Notes: generated from the letters alone by a model not told the origin. Counted from the stretch's first letter, positions 49,830-59,683 are shown. The stretch: DNA of 64,000 bases from Pseudarthrobacter oxydans (GCF_034258515.1 NZ_CP139438.1:2542001-2606000), one strand, 5' to 3'. A program made the numbers and translations.

Positions 49830-50249
49830 TCAGCCCTGGAACCAGATCTTGATCTCGCGCTCCGCGGAATCGGTGGAGTCGGAGCCGTGCACCAGGTTCT
49901 GCTGGACCTTCAGGCCCCAGTCACGGCCGAAGTCGCCGCGGATGGTGCCGGGGGCCGCCGTGGTGGGATCGGTGGTGCCGGCAAGGGAACGGAATCCCTC
50001 GATGACCCGGTGGCCCTCGAAGATCGCCGCAACAACGGGGCCGCTGAGCATGAATTCCACGAGGGGCTCGTAGAAGGGCTTGCCGACGTGCTCCTCATAG
50101 TGCTGCTCCAGGAGTTCGCGCGAGGCGTCGACCTTCTTGAGTTCGGCCAGGGTGTAGCCCTTGGCTTCGATCCGGGCCAGGATGGCGCCGGTGAGGTTGC
50201 GGGCGACGCCGTCGGGCTTGATCAGGACGAGGGTGCGCTCAGTGGTCAC
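49830..50249 (-). CDS. ndk: Nucleoside diphosphate kinase
   Basis: 139 residues; balances nucleoside triphosphates through a phospho-His. Visible: [14 protein letters not shown] at the start, the Phe/Tyr loop [15 protein letters not shown], and the active-site His in [16 protein letters not shown]. Last gene of the ileS-folC-DUF4233-ndk run, 54 bases after the DUF4233 gene. Confidence 0.97.
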   Translation of the reverse strand: MTTERTLVLIKPDGVARNLTGAILARIEAKGYTLAELKKVDASRELLEQHYEEHVGKPFYEPLVEFMLSGPVVAAIFEGHRVIEGFRSLAGTTDPTTAAPGTIRGDFGRDWGLKVQQNLVHGSDSTDSAEREIKIWFQG

Positions 50250-50303
50250 GACTGCTCCAATGCGTTGGGATGGGTTTCGGGGACAAGTCTACGGGGACTT
50301 TGC

Positions 50304-50771
50304 CTACGGGGACTGCGGCTGCTGCCCCGGTCCAGCCGCCTGGTCCGGGTGCGCCGCCTCCCACTCCGCCTGCTCGCGGGCGCGCTCCCCGGCCTCGCGG
50401 TCCAGCCGGATTCCGGTGCGGATGCCGTACCACCAGGCCGCTGCGAACAGGGCGCCGACCAGGAACATGGCGGGCTCGAAGATGCCGGTCAGGACCAGGA
50501 CGAGCTGCAGGATCCAGCCCAGCCCGATGCCCCAGGGCCTGGTGAGGAACGCGCAGGCCACGATCATCACGACACTGAGCCCGATCCCCACACCGAGGAT
50601 GAGGGCCGGCGGGAACTCCCCGCGGCGAAGTCCGAACACTGCCAGGGTGGCGAAGAACATGACGAAGGCTTCCAGCAGCAGCACGGTGGATGCGAACATC
50701 ACCTTGGTGGAGCGGCGCTTCCTGGGCATGCCCGGGCGCCACTCACGCTGGGCTTTGGTCAGCTTGGGCAC
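50304..50771 (-). CDS. DUF4233 membrane protein
   Basis: 155 residues with four membrane helices (about 24-48, 56-78, 84-100, 102-118) and a charged C-terminal tail (LDREAGERAREQAEWEA). DUF4233 proteins are found between folC and ndk across actinobacteria, as here; no function is established. The GTG start follows the folC stop directly (TGAGTG), so translation is coupled. Confidence 0.9.
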   Translation of the reverse strand: MPKLTKAQREWRPGMPRKRRSTKVMFASTVLLLEAFVMFFATLAVFGLRRGEFPPALILGVGIGLSVVMIVACAFLTRPWGIGLGWILQLVLVLTGIFEPAMFLVGALFAAAWWYGIRTGIRLDREAGERAREQAEWEAAHPDQAAGPGQQPQSP

Positions 50772-52130
50772 TCAGGCCTCCGTCTTTCCGAGCAGGATCC
50801 GGGCCTCGGCAACAAGGGTGATGGAGCCTGTCACCAGGACTCCCCCGGACAGGTCGTCGTTGGCTTCGGCGCGTTCCACTGCCCACTCAAGGGCGTCGTC
50901 GAGCTTCTCCGCGATGTGCACGTTGTCCTCGCCGAAGCCAAGCTCAACCGCCAGTTCGGCCAGTTCCGCGGCAGGGACTGCCCGCGGGGAGTTCGACTGG
51001 GTGAAGCAGAATTCCTCCGCGATCCCGCCCAGCGACTCCTTGAGCTGCCGCAGGATCTCCTCGGCGTCCTTTTCCTTCAGCACCCCCACTACCGGAACCA
51101 GCCTGGTGAAGTTGAAGGCTTCCTGCAGGGCGGCAGCCGACGCCTTGATGCCATCCGGGTTATGGGCTGCATCCACAATGATGGTGGGCGCGGTCCGGAC
51201 CACTTCAAGCCGGCCCGGCGACGTCACGTTGGCGAAGCCTTCCTGCAGCACGTCGAAGTCGAGTTCCTTTTCGCCCCCGAAGAATGCCTCGATCGCGGCC
51301 ACGGCCACCGCGGCGTTCTGCGCCTGGTGTGCGCCGTGCAGCGGGACCAGGAGTTCCGGGTACCGGCCGGCGATGCCCTGGATGCTCACCATCTGCCCGC
51401 CCACCGCCACGGTCCGGGACTCAACGCCGAATTCCACGCCTTCGAAGCGGAACGGCACGCCCACGTCCTTTGCCTTCTCCAGCAGGACCTGCGCCGCGTC
51501 CAGGGGCTGCGCGGCGCTGATGAGGTAGCCGCCCGGCTTGATGATTCCCGCCTTCTCGTGGGCGATGTCCTCCGTGGTGTCGCCCAGGAGGTCCGTGTGG
51601 TCAAGGGAAATGGGCGTGATGACGGAGACCTGTCCGTCGCCCACGTTGGTGGCATCGGTGATCCCGCCCAGGCCAACCTCGATGACGGCCACGTTGACCG
51701 GCTGGTCCGCGAAGATTGCGAAGCCCAGGATGGTGAGGCATTCGAAGTAGGTGAGCCGGGGCTGGCCCTCGGCTTCAAGCTCGGAGTCCACGATCTCCAG
51801 GTAGGGACGGATTTCGTCCCAGATCCGGACGAACGTCTCGTCGGAAACCGGGTGGCCGTCGATGCTGATCCGCTCAGTGACCTTGGACAGGTGCGGGCTG
51901 GTGTATCGTCCGGTGCTGAGGCCATGGGCCCTCAGCACCGATTCGATCATGCGGGCGGTGGAGGTCTTGCCGTTGGTGCCGGTCACGTGGATGATCGGGA
52001 ACGCCTTGTTGGGCTCCCCCAGCACGTCCATGGCGCGGAACAGCGGCGCGAGGCGCGGCTCCATCTTGTTTTCCGGCGCCCTGCCCAGCAGTTCGGCGTA
52101 GACGCTCTCTACGGAAAATTCGTCAGTCAT
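50772..52130 (-). CDS. folC: Folylpolyglutamate/dihydrofolate synthase
   Basis: 452-residue Mur-ligase-like enzyme adding glutamate to folates and joining dihydropteroate to glutamate. Conserved parts: HVTGTNGKTSTARMIE (P-loop), TSPHLSKVTERISI, EVGLGGITDATN, SLDHTDLLGDT and DAAHNPDGI. Its ATG lies three bases after the ileS stop, so it is in the ileS operon and indirectly under the T-box. Confidence 0.96.
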   Translation of the reverse strand: MTDEFSVESVYAELLGRAPENKMEPRLAPLFRAMDVLGEPNKAFPIIHVTGTNGKTSTARMIESVLRAHGLSTGRYTSPHLSKVTERISIDGHPVSDETFVRIWDEIRPYLEIVDSELEAEGQPRLTYFECLTILGFAIFADQPVNVAVIEVGLGGITDATNVGDGQVSVITPISLDHTDLLGDTTEDIAHEKAGIIKPGGYLISAAQPLDAAQVLLEKAKDVGVPFRFEGVEFGVESRTVAVGGQMVSIQGIAGRYPELLVPLHGAHQAQNAAVAVAAIEAFFGGEKELDFDVLQEGFANVTSPGRLEVVRTAPTIIVDAAHNPDGIKASAAALQEAFNFTRLVPVVGVLKEKDAEEILRQLKESLGGIAEEFCFTQSNSPRAVPAAELAELAVELGFGEDNVHIAEKLDDALEWAVERAEANDDLSGGVLVTGSITLVAEARILLGKTEA

Positions 52131-52133
52131 GGA

Positions 52134-55100
52134 TCAGGCCTCTACTTTTTCGACGGCGACAGCCGGCTCGGCGGCGTCCGAAGGTTCTGCCGCCAGGTCA
52201 ACGGTGAGGGTCTCACCCTTGACCAGGTCGGCGTTGGCGAGCAGGGCGTCCACGACGTTCTGCCGGGCAGCCACGGTGGTCCGGATCCGGTCGCTGACGT
52301 TCAGCCCGGCGTCCTTGCGGGCCTGCTGGATGGCGCGGATCATGTCCCGGGCCAGTCCCTCTGCTTCCAGTTCCGGGGTGACCTCGGTGTTCAGGACCAC
52401 AAAGCCGCCCCCGGGAAGGACAGCGGCTGCACGTGAGCCGGCACCCTCTGCGGCTTCAGCCACGACGGTTTCCAGGACGTACTCCTGCGGCTCGAGCTCG
52501 AGGCCGCCGGCGGTGACCACCCCGGCTTCGCTAACGGACCAGTCACCGGACTTGGAGCCCTTGATGGCCTGCTGGACGTTCTTGCCCAGGCGCGGGCCGG
52601 CAGCCCGTGCGTTGACCACGAGCTTCTGCTCGATGCCGAACTCCTCCGGGGAGGCGGCCTCGGCGTCGAGCAGGCGGACCGAGCGCAGGTTCAGTTCATC
52701 GGCGACGACGGCGGCAAAGCCTCCCAGCGCGCCTGCACCGGGTGCCACGACCGTAAGTTCCTGCAGCGGGAGGCGCACGCGCAGGTTCGCGGCCTTGCGC
52801 AGGGAGGAACCGGTGGAGCAGATCTGCTGTACGCGGTCCATCGCCTCGACCAGCCCCGGGTTGGCCGGGAACAGCCCGGCGTCCGGCCAGTCGGCCAGGT
52901 GCACGGAGCGCCCGCCCGTGAGCCCGCGCCAGATCTCCTCGGAAACCAGCGGCAGCAGGGATGCGGCTACGCGGGCGACGGTTTCCAGCGCGGTGTAGAG
53001 AGCGTCGAAGGCGTCGACGCTCTCGTCGAAGAACCGCTGCCGGCTCCGGCGGACGTACCAGTTGGTGAGCATGTCCAGGTAACTGCGCAGTTCGTCGCAG
53101 GCGCCGGAGATGTCATAGCTGTCCAGCTGGGCGGTCATATTGCGGACCAGCTCGCCGGTGTTGGCGAGCAGGTACTGGTCCAGTGTGTCGGCGTAGCCGT
53201 CATGGCGCAGCTTCGCGTCGTAGCCCGCCCCGCCATTGGCCGCGTTGGTGTAGAGCGTGAAGAAGCTGTACACGTTCCACAGGGGCAGGATGACCTGGCG
53301 GACGCCGTCGCGGATTCCCTGCTCGGTGACCACGAGGTTGCCGCCGCGGAGGATGGGGCTGGACATCAGGAACCAGCGCATGGCGTCGGAGCCGTCGCGG
53401 TCCAGGACCTCCGACACGTCCGGGTAGTTGCGCAGGCTCTTGGACATCTTCTGCCCGTCAGAACCCAGCACGATGCCGTGGCTGATGACGTTGCGGAAGG
53501 CCGGCCGGTCGAACAGTGCCGTGGAGAGGATGTGCAGCATGTAGAACCAGCCGCGGGTCTGGCCGATGTACTCCACGATGAAGTCGGCGGGGTTGTGGGT
53601 GTCGAACCAGGCCTCGTTCTGGAACGGGTAGTGCACCTGGCCGTAGGGCATGGAGCCGGAGTCGAACCAGACGTCCAGGACGTCCTCCACGCGGCGCATC
53701 ACGGACTGGCCTTCTTCGGGAGTTCGGGGATCGTCCGGGTTGGGCCTGGTCAGTTCGTCGATGAACGGGCGGTGCAGGTCCACCTGGCCGTCTTTGTTCA
53801 GCGGCAGGCGGCCGAAGTCCGCCTCGATCTCGGCGAGCGAGCCGTAAACGTCCGTGCGGGGGTATTCGGGATCGGTGGACTGCCACACGGGGATGGGGCT
53901 GCCCCAGTAGCGGTTGCGGCTGATGGACCAGTCGCGGGCGTTCTCCAGCCACTTGCCGAACTGGCCGTCCTTGACGTTGCCCGGGATCCAGTTGATCTCC
54001 TGGTTCAGCTCGGACATGCGGTCCTTGAACTTGGTGACTTCCACGTACCAGGAGGAGACGGCACGGTAGATCAGCGGGTTGCGGCAGCGCCAGCAGTGCG
54101 GGTAGCTGTGCTCGTAGCTTGCCTGCTTGACCAGCCGGCCCTGGGCGCGCAGCACCTGCGTGATGGGCTTGTTGGCCTCGAACACCTGCAGGCCCGCGAT
54201 GTCGTGCAGGTCCCCGTGCTTGAACAGCGGCAGGAACCTGGCGCCTTCGTCCACGGAAAGGATCACCGGAATGCCGGCCTCCTCGCACACCTTCTGGTCA
54301 TCCTCGCCGTAGGCAGGCGACTGGTGGACGATGCCGGTGCCGTCACTGGTGGTGACGTAGTCGGCAACCAGGATCCGCCAGGCGTTCTCCATGCCGTACT
54401 TTTCGTTGTCTGCGAAGTCCTGCCACAGCGGCTGGTACGCAAGCCCTTCGAGTTCCGTGCCGGTGTGGGTGGAAACCACTGCGGCCTGGGCAGCCTCGAA
54501 ATCCTCATAGCCCAGGTCCTTGGCGTAGTTGCCCACCAGGTCGGCCGCCAACAGGAAGCTTCCTGTGACGGGCGCCTCCGCGGAGGCAGCCTTGATGCCG
54601 TTCGGGCCGGCAGGCAGCACAGCGTAAGTGATGGAAGGGCCGACGGCGAGCGCCGCGTTGGTGGGCAGCGTCCAGGGCGTGGTGGTCCAGGCGAGGGCCT
54701 GGACGCCGGCAAGCTGCCGGGACAGCTCCGAATCCCCCGGGGTGATGGGGAAGGTCACCGTGACAGTCTGGTCCTGCCGGTTCTTGTAGACGTCGTCGTC
54801 CATCCGCAGCTCATGGTTGGACAGCGGCGTCTCGTCCTTCCAGCAGTACGGAAGAACGCGGTAGCCGTTGTAGGTCAGGCCCTTTTCGTGCAGCTGCTTG
54901 AAGGCCCAGAGGACAGACTCCATGTACTCCACGTTGAGGGTCTTGTAGTCGTTGTCGAAGTCCACCCAGCGTGCCTGGCGGGTGACGTAATTGCGCCACT
55001 CGTCGGCGTACTTCATCACGGAGGCGCGGCAGGCGTCATTGAACTTGTCGATGCCCATGGCTTCGATCTGGGTCTTGTCCGTCATGCCCAACTGCTTCAT

Positions 55101-55466
55101 GGCCTCAAGCTCGGCGGGCAGGCCGTGGGTGTCCCAGCCGAAACGGCGCTCCACGCGCTTGCCGCGCTGGGTCTGGTAGCGGCCCACCAGGTCCTTGGCG
55201 TAGCCGGTCAGCAGGTGCCCGTAGTGCGGCAGGCCGTTGGCGAAGGGCGGGCCGTCGTAGAAGACGAACTCGTTGCTGCCGGGCTCGCCGCCGGGAGCGT
55301 CCGCGCTGCGCTGGTCGATGCTGGCCTGGAAGGTGCCGTCCTGGTCCCAGTACTTCAGGATGCGCTCTTCGATCTCCGGAAACTTCACGGAGGCGGAAAC
55401 AGCGGCACCGCCGCTGGACGACGCGCTGGCAGAAGTGGAGGCTGAGGCCTTGGGGTAATACGTCAT
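52134..55466 (-). CDS. ileS: Isoleucyl-tRNA synthetase
   Basis: 1110-residue class I synthetase of the long actinobacterial type. The HIGH-like box reads [15 protein letters not shown]; the KMSKS box is [12 protein letters not shown]; the editing CP1 domain includes [16 protein letters not shown] 30-residue Ser/Ala-rich N-terminus precedes the core. ATG 55466 chosen with aggatg upstream; the frame runs open into the leader to 55571. Under T-box control by uncharged tRNA-Ile. Confidence 0.97.
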   Translation of the reverse strand: MTYYPKASASTSASASSSGGAAVSASVKFPEIEERILKYWDQDGTFQASIDQRSADAPGGEPGSNEFVFYDGPPFANGLPHYGHLLTGYAKDLVGRYQTQRGKRVERRFGWDTHGLPAELEAMKQLGMTDKTQIEAMGIDKFNDACRASVMKYADEWRNYVTRQARWVDFDNDYKTLNVEYMESVLWAFKQLHEKGLTYNGYRVLPYCWKDETPLSNHELRMDDDVYKNRQDQTVTVTFPITPGDSELSRQLAGVQALAWTTTPWTLPTNAALAVGPSITYAVLPAGPNGIKAASAEAPVTGSFLLAADLVGNYAKDLGYEDFEAAQAAVVSTHTGTELEGLAYQPLWQDFADNEKYGMENAWRILVADYVTTSDGTGIVHQSPAYGEDDQKVCEEAGIPVILSVDEGARFLPLFKHGDLHDIAGLQVFEANKPITQVLRAQGRLVKQASYEHSYPHCWRCRNPLIYRAVSSWYVEVTKFKDRMSELNQEINWIPGNVKDGQFGKWLENARDWSISRNRYWGSPIPVWQSTDPEYPRTDVYGSLAEIEADFGRLPLNKDGQVDLHRPFIDELTRPNPDDPRTPEEGQSVMRRVEDVLDVWFDSGSMPYGQVHYPFQNEAWFDTHNPADFIVEYIGQTRGWFYMLHILSTALFDRPAFRNVISHGIVLGSDGQKMSKSLRNYPDVSEVLDRDGSDAMRWFLMSSPILRGGNLVVTEQGIRDGVRQVILPLWNVYSFFTLYTNAANGGAGYDAKLRHDGYADTLDQYLLANTGELVRNMTAQLDSYDISGACDELRSYLDMLTNWYVRRSRQRFFDESVDAFDALYTALETVARVAASLLPLVSEEIWRGLTGGRSVHLADWPDAGLFPANPGLVEAMDRVQQICSTGSSLRKAANLRVRLPLQELTVVAPGAGALGGFAAVVADELNLRSVRLLDAEAASPEEFGIEQKLVVNARAAGPRLGKNVQQAIKGSKSGDWSVSEAGVVTAGGLELEPQEYVLETVVAEAAEGAGSRAAAVLPGGGFVVLNTEVTPELEAEGLARDMIRAIQQARKDAGLNVSDRIRTTVAARQNVVDALLANADLVKGETLTVDLAAEPSDAAEPAVAVEKVEA

Positions 55467-55570
55467 GTCGACATCCTGGGTTGAGCTTGGCGAACTGCCG
55501 GCCTGCGCCGTGCTGTTCCGTTCAGGATGCGAGGACGGCTTGCCGTGTTGTCCGCCGGACCCCACGCTCA

Positions 55571-55740
55571 CCGCGGTACCACCTCACTTACCGTCGCTGC
55601 GTGTTCCCCGAAGGGAACTGGCGCCACGACGGCCGCTCATTGACTGCTGTGACGGGCTTACCCGTCCGGTTCTACTGGCGCGTACCCCGTAACGGCAGTA
55701 TGCGTGTTCTTCCGGAAGCTCACCGGTGATTGCCGGGTCG
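55571..55740 (-). promoter_or_regulatory. Ile-specific T-box riboswitch upstream of ileS
   Basis: On the minus strand the specifier region reads ggcaatcaccggtgagcttc, with codon AUC at 55730-55728 in a short stem I. The T-box sequence proper, aggtggtaccgcgg, lies at 55584-55571 and pairs with the tRNA acceptor end. No poly-U terminator follows. About 105 bases lie between the T-box and the ileS start, so, as for other actinobacterial ileS leaders, control is probably at translation initiation. Confidence 0.92.
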
Positions 55741-55885
55741 ACGCTGCTCGTTCCAGTTTAGGGTCCCGGGCCTGCGGATGTCGAAACACCTTCTGGTTCC
55801 CGGCCGGTGCGCTTCCCGGTGGACTCTGGACGCGGGGCTCGGCAAGGGAAATACTTCAGTTATCACGGTCCACTGGGAGGGCACC

Positions 55886-56425
55886 ATGAGCGGCGAGAAC
55901 AAGATGACGGATGCGGGTCCGGTCGGGTTGATTGTTTCCATCCAAGATGCCCGTCGCGAAGATGCGGTCAACGGCCATCTTGCCTGGGGTGAATTGTTGT
56001 CGCCGCAACTGGTGGCCGTGCGGGGCAGCACCGCCTGGGCCCGCGATCCCTTGGCCCGCTTTGAGGTCCTGCTGGCTGCACCGGAGGACATACCGCTGGA
56101 TGCCGGAGCTATCGAACGGATTAAACCGAGGCGGATTGAACTCATCCCGCCGACTGTCGAGGGCACCGAACGCGGCGCGTTGATCTGGCTTGCCCAGTTT
56201 TCCGCCTTCCCTGCCCCTTACGCGGAGACGCTCGGCCCGCAGGATCCTGCCGAAGAGGCGGGCCCCGATGCTATGCAAGTTCCGCCCGCCTGGGATGCCG
56301 CTGCGGTCCTGGGACCGGTAGCTGCACGCGAACAGGAGTTGCGCCAGAACCTGGTCCAGCCTTCCCCGGACTCCGGGGAAGGGGAATTCCGAATGTGGTG
56401 GTGCTTCATCTTCGGCGGCTGCTGA
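55886..56425 (+). CDS. Unrecognised protein with Trp/Cys-rich hydrophobic C-terminal tail
   Basis: 179 residues, not recognised. Residues 10-110 (LIVSIQDARRED, WGELLSPQLVAVRG, RFEVLLAAPEDIP, ALIWLAQFSA) are strand-rich and faintly recall the N-terminal barrel of trypsin-like proteases, with VAVRG where a catalytic TAAHC would be; this likeness is weak. An acidic, Pro-rich linker (115-168) leads to the tail FRMWWCFIFGGC at the very end, quite unlike the rest. There is no signal peptide. ATG 55886 has gggagg upstream. The stop overlaps the start of a histidine kinase gene (TGATG), so the two are coupled. It could be a sensor partner, a membrane-tail protein or a peptide precursor. Confidence 0.7.
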   Translation: MSGENKMTDAGPVGLIVSIQDARREDAVNGHLAWGELLSPQLVAVRGSTAWARDPLARFEVLLAAPEDIPLDAGAIERIKPRRIELIPPTVEGTERGALIWLAQFSAFPAPYAETLGPQDPAEEAGPDAMQVPPAWDAAAVLGPVAAREQELRQNLVQPSPDSGEGEFRMWWCFIFGGC

Positions 56426-57648
56426 TGCCTCCTATCACAGGCTCCGCCCGCCGCAACTGGAAGGAGGCCGGTGATTTTGCGGCCCTTCTCCTGTGCTTCG
56501 CGCTGGAGCTGTTGCTGTCATGGGACAAAGCAGCGGCACCTTTTCCGGGCGGCGCCTGGCTGGTGCCCTGGCTGGTGCTGCTCCTCTACGCGCCGTTGCC
56601 GTTCCGCCGGAAACGTCCGGTGGCGGTTTTCACCGTCACGGCAGCGGGCAGCGCAGCATTGAGCCTGCTTGTGCCCGGTTTCGTGCCGCTGTTCGGCGTC
56701 TGGCTGGCTCTCTTCACCGTGGCCCTGCTGTGCCCGCGGATCCAGGCAGCGGCGGCGGCCGCGGCGGCGTGCGGACTGATTCTCCTGAACGTCCTGGTGG
56801 AGGTTGGCAGGTCCGGCGCCGGACAGGAGTGGGACGTGGCAACGGTAGGCGCCGTGGGCGGCGCCGTCATTACGCTGGCCGTCTTCGGGCTGGGCCGGTG
56901 GGTGGCCTGGAGTGTTAAACAACGACGCCGGGCGGCCCGTTATGCCGCTGAACGTGCCATCCGTGACGAACGCTCCCGCATCGCCCGCGAACTGCACGAT
57001 GTAGTGGCTCATGCCGTGAGCCTCATGGTGCTACAGACCGCCGGCGCCGCACGCATCATGCAGGCAAACCCCCGGCAGGCCGCCGAGGCGCTCGAGAATG
57101 TTTCGTTGCTGGGGCAGCAGGCTGTGGTCGAACTGCGAAGGATGCTCGGGCTGCTCTACGATGGCGCTCCGGCCGCCTCCGCGGATTCCTGGGGGCAGGG
57201 CGGCGGACCCGATGCCCGGGACCTGCCGAGCATCTCCAGGCTGGAAGAATTGGTCAAGGAATCGGAGCGGGCTGGACTGGCCGTGGAGCTACACGTGACC
57301 GGGGCGCCCGTCCTCCTGGAGCCGGGCGTTGACCTGTCCGCCTACAGGGTGGTCCAGGAAGCCCTCACGAATGCGTCAAGATATTCGGCGGCAGGGCATC
57401 GCGCTACCGTATCGCTCCACTGGCAGGCCTCCGGCGTGCAGCTGGAAGTCCGCAACCGGTGCCTTCCGGGGGCATTGCACCACCCGCTGTCGAGCGGTCA
57501 CGGGCTGGTCGGGATGGCTGAACGGGCAAAGGCAGCGGACGGCTGGGTAAAGACTGGCAGGCGCGGCGACGAGTTCGTGGTCCAGGCAGGATTTCCCGCC
57601 GGCGCCCCTTCGCGACGCGGGACCCCGGCGGTTCACGGTGGACGCTGA
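56425..57648 (+). CDS. Sensor histidine kinase (NarL/DesK type)
   Basis: 407-residue membrane kinase. Five or so hydrophobic segments fill residues 18-160 with little outside the membrane, then the HisKA_3 helix ARELHDVVAHAVSLMVLQTAG with phospho-His191, and an ATPase domain with VVQEALTNASRYS (N box) and SSGHGLVGMAERAKA (G box). The membrane-embedded sensor without a large external domain suggests a membrane or small hydrophobic cue. Starts in overlap with the upstream tail protein and overlaps the response regulator gene by 11 bases. Confidence 0.93.
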   Translation: MPPITGSARRNWKEAGDFAALLLCFALELLLSWDKAAAPFPGGAWLVPWLVLLLYAPLPFRRKRPVAVFTVTAAGSAALSLLVPGFVPLFGVWLALFTVALLCPRIQAAAAAAAACGLILLNVLVEVGRSGAGQEWDVATVGAVGGAVITLAVFGLGRWVAWSVKQRRRAARYAAERAIRDERSRIARELHDVVAHAVSLMVLQTAGAARIMQANPRQAAEALENVSLLGQQAVVELRRMLGLLYDGAPAASADSWGQGGGPDARDLPSISRLEELVKESERAGLAVELHVTGAPVLLEPGVDLSAYRVVQEALTNASRYSAAGHRATVSLHWQASGVQLEVRNRCLPGALHHPLSSGHGLVGMAERAKAADGWVKTGRRGDEFVVQAGFPAGAPSRRGTPAVHGGR

Positions 57649-58336
57649 GGACCAGCGGCAGATCCGCGTCCTGCTCGTGGACGACGAACCCCTGGTCCGC
57701 GGCGGCCTTGCGATGCTTCTGGGAGCCGAGCCCGGCATTGTGGTGACGGCCGAGGCAGGAAACGGCCGCGAGGGTGTGGCTGCCGCCCGGTGCGGCATCG
57801 CGGACGTCGTGGTCATGGACCTGCGCATGCCGGTGCTCGACGGCGTTGCGGCGACGCGGGAACTGGCATCGGACGGTTTCGTACCGGGAAACAACGCCCT
57901 GCCAGTGCTGGTGCTGACCACCTTTGACGGGGACGAGCAGTTGTACGCGGCGCTGCGGGCGGGCGCCTCCGGATTCCTGCTCAAGAGCGCAGCGCCAGGC
58001 AGCCTTGCGGAGGCGGTCCGGTCCCTGGCCCGGGGTGACGGCTGGCTTGATCCCGCCGTCACCCGAATGCTGATAACGCAGTTCGCCGGCAGGACACCGG
58101 ATGTCCTTCCGGCCCCTGCGGAGCTGTCCCGGCTTACCCGGCGCGAGCGGGAAATCCTGGCCATCATCGCCACTGGCCTGAGCAATACCGAAATTGCCGC
58201 CGCGCTGTTCCTCAGCGAGGGGACCGTCAAAACCCATGTGGGGCGCATCTTCGCCAAGCTCGGGCTGCGGGACCGCGCCCAGGCCGTGGCCTTCGCCTAT
58301 GAAAGCGGCCTGGTGCGGCCCCGACTTGGGCCGTAA
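57638..58336 (+). CDS. Response regulator, LuxR/NarL family
   Basis: 232 residues. Receiver domain with Asp15-Asp16, phosphoacceptor Asp61 in VMDLRMP, and Lys in FLLKSAAP; the C-terminal LuxR-type helix-turn-helix is LTRREREILAIIATGLSNTEIAAALFLSEGTVKTHV, read from about 165 on. GTG start inside the kinase gene end. Partner of the kinase just upstream; plausible targets are the kinase operon itself and the secreted protein gene 194 bases downstream. Confidence 0.94.
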   Translation: MDAEDQRQIRVLLVDDEPLVRGGLAMLLGAEPGIVVTAEAGNGREGVAAARCGIADVVVMDLRMPVLDGVAATRELASDGFVPGNNALPVLVLTTFDGDEQLYAALRAGASGFLLKSAAPGSLAEAVRSLARGDGWLDPAVTRMLITQFAGRTPDVLPAPAELSRLTRREREILAIIATGLSNTEIAAALFLSEGTVKTHVGRIFAKLGLRDRAQAVAFAYESGLVRPRLGP

Positions 58337-58352
58337 TCGGAAGGCACCTGCG

Positions 58353-58383
58353 GGGACAGGCCCGGTCTGACCGGGCCTGTCCC
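58353..58383 (+). terminator. GC-rich hairpin after the two-component operon
   Basis: A perfect 13-base stem, gggacaggcccgg with ccgggcctgtccc, around a tctga loop, 17 bases beyond the response regulator stop. It has no T-run; termination is likely by stem strength alone. Confidence 0.65.
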
Positions 58384-58488
58384 GGGCCATAGGGATTTCC
58401 GGGGCCATACCCCTCAGGAGGTACTGCACAAATAAGGCAGGAGCCCGACGATCCCTGCTTCCGGAAAGCGCAATGTTGAGGCATCGAA

Positions 58489-58509
58489 GGGGCCTCAACC
58501 GGAGGCCCC
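58489..58509 (+). promoter_or_regulatory. Hairpin in the leader of the secreted-protein gene
   Basis: ggggcctc and gaggcccc pair around aaccg, ending about 10 bases before the aaggag ribosome site of the next gene. It could protect or control the mRNA; it is too close to the start to be a normal terminator for that gene. Confidence 0.45.
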
Positions 58510-58530
58510 CGGGAGCCCTAAGGAGCAGTC

Positions 58531-58914
58531 ATGAACAGCACAGCAGCCGCCAACGCAGAATTCACCGCACCGCCTGCACGGAAGAGGCGCCGCGTCATCC
58601 GGAAGACAGTGGCCACGGCGGCGGTCGCCACAGCCCTGGCGGGCGCCGGAGTCGCAGCAGCACAGGCGGACGGCCTGCTGGCACCGGGCGCCTCCACGTT
58701 CGTCAGCACGAACCTCTGGGGAGCATCCAGGATCTGCGTGACCAACTACGGCGCCAACTGGGGCAGCTTTACGCTGTACGCCAGCTTCGCCAATCCCGAA
58801 CAGAACTGGGTGCCCGCCTACAGCACGCGCTGCCGCGATGCCTGGTGGTTCGGACAGAACGTCCGTGTCCAGAACACCGGGTACACGATGGAATACGCGT
58901 ACCGGGCGTTTTGA
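58531..58914 (+). CDS. Small secreted protein, unrecognised
   Basis: 127 residues. The N-terminus has a polar stretch, a basic cluster (RKRRRVIRKT, 17-26), a hydrophobic core (VATAAVATALAGAGVA) and an AQA cleavage site near 46, that is, a Sec-type signal peptide with a long n-region. The mature part of about 80 residues is strand-rich with many aromatics (NLWGASRICVTNYG, DAWWFGQNVRV) and two cysteines, Cys69 and Cys101, probably a disulfide. No family recognised; a small beta-sandwich or inhibitor-like fold is plausible. Good ribosome site (aaggag). Located just after the two-component system. Confidence 0.8.
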   Translation: MNSTAAANAEFTAPPARKRRRVIRKTVATAAVATALAGAGVAAAQADGLLAPGASTFVSTNLWGASRICVTNYGANWGSFTLYASFANPEQNWVPAYSTRCRDAWWFGQNVRVQNTGYTMEYAYRAF

Positions 58915-58921
58915 CCAGGCG

Positions 58922-59683
58922 TCAGGCCCCCTTCCGGATCAGTTTGTAGTTTGCTGCCTGCGCCACCGGGCGGACCACAATCTGGTCGAGGTTGACGTGG
59001 TGCGGAACGCTCACTGCGTACCGCACCACTCCGGCCACGTCACCTGCAGTGAGCGGCTTCTCCACCCCTTGGTAGACCTTGTCCGCGGCCTGCCGGTCAC
59101 CGAGCCGGTTCAAAGCGAACTCCTCCGTCTGGACCAGCCCCGGTGCCACCTCGATGACCCGGACGTTGTGCTCGGCTTCCTCCAGCCGAAGGGCCACGGT
59201 CAGGGCGTGCTGGGCGAATTTCGCCGCGTTGTACCCGCCGCCGCCCTCATAGGCTGCCAGCCCCGCCGTGGAGGTCAGGTTGAGCACCGTCCCTTCGCCG
59301 TTGGCGCGCAGCATCGGCAGGAACGCCCGGATGAGTTTCATGGTGCCCAGCACGTTGACGCGGTACATCCACTCCCAGTCCTCCGTGTCGGCTGCTGCGA
59401 TGGTGTCGGCGCCCCTTGCACCGCCGGCGATGTTGATCAACGTGTCGATGCCGCCCGCTTCGGCCACCTCCGCCACAAGCCGGGACACGTCGTCGTCCTC
59501 GGAAATGTCGGCGGGAACTGCGACGGCGCCGGTCTCCTGCGCCAGGGCGGCGAGGCGATCCGCGCGGCGGGCGACCGCAAACACGGTCCAACCCTCCGCC
59601 GCGAGGGCACGGACGGTGGCCTCTCCGATTCCGCTGCTTGCGCCGGTCACCAATGCTGCTTTTTTCTGCGAAATGTCAGTCAT
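58922..59683 (-). CDS. Short-chain dehydrogenase/reductase
   Basis: 253-residue SDR enzyme using NAD(P)H. Cofactor loop TGASSGIGEA at about 14-23, NIAGGAR, catalytic Ser in LTSTAGL and the YNAAK active-site motif. Relatives of this YdfG-like subgroup reduce 3-hydroxy acids or short carbonyls, but the substrate cannot be set. Convergent with the secreted-protein gene with only seven bases between stops; divergent from valS. Confidence 0.93.
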   Translation of the reverse strand: MTDISQKKAALVTGASSGIGEATVRALAAEGWTVFAVARRADRLAALAQETGAVAVPADISEDDDVSRLVAEVAEAGGIDTLINIAGGARGADTIAAADTEDWEWMYRVNVLGTMKLIRAFLPMLRANGEGTVLNLTSTAGLAAYEGGGGYNAAKFAQHALTVALRLEEAEHNVRVIEVAPGLVQTEEFALNRLGDRQAADKVYQGVEKPLTAGDVAGVVRYAVSVPHHVNLDQIVVRPVAQAANYKLIRKGA

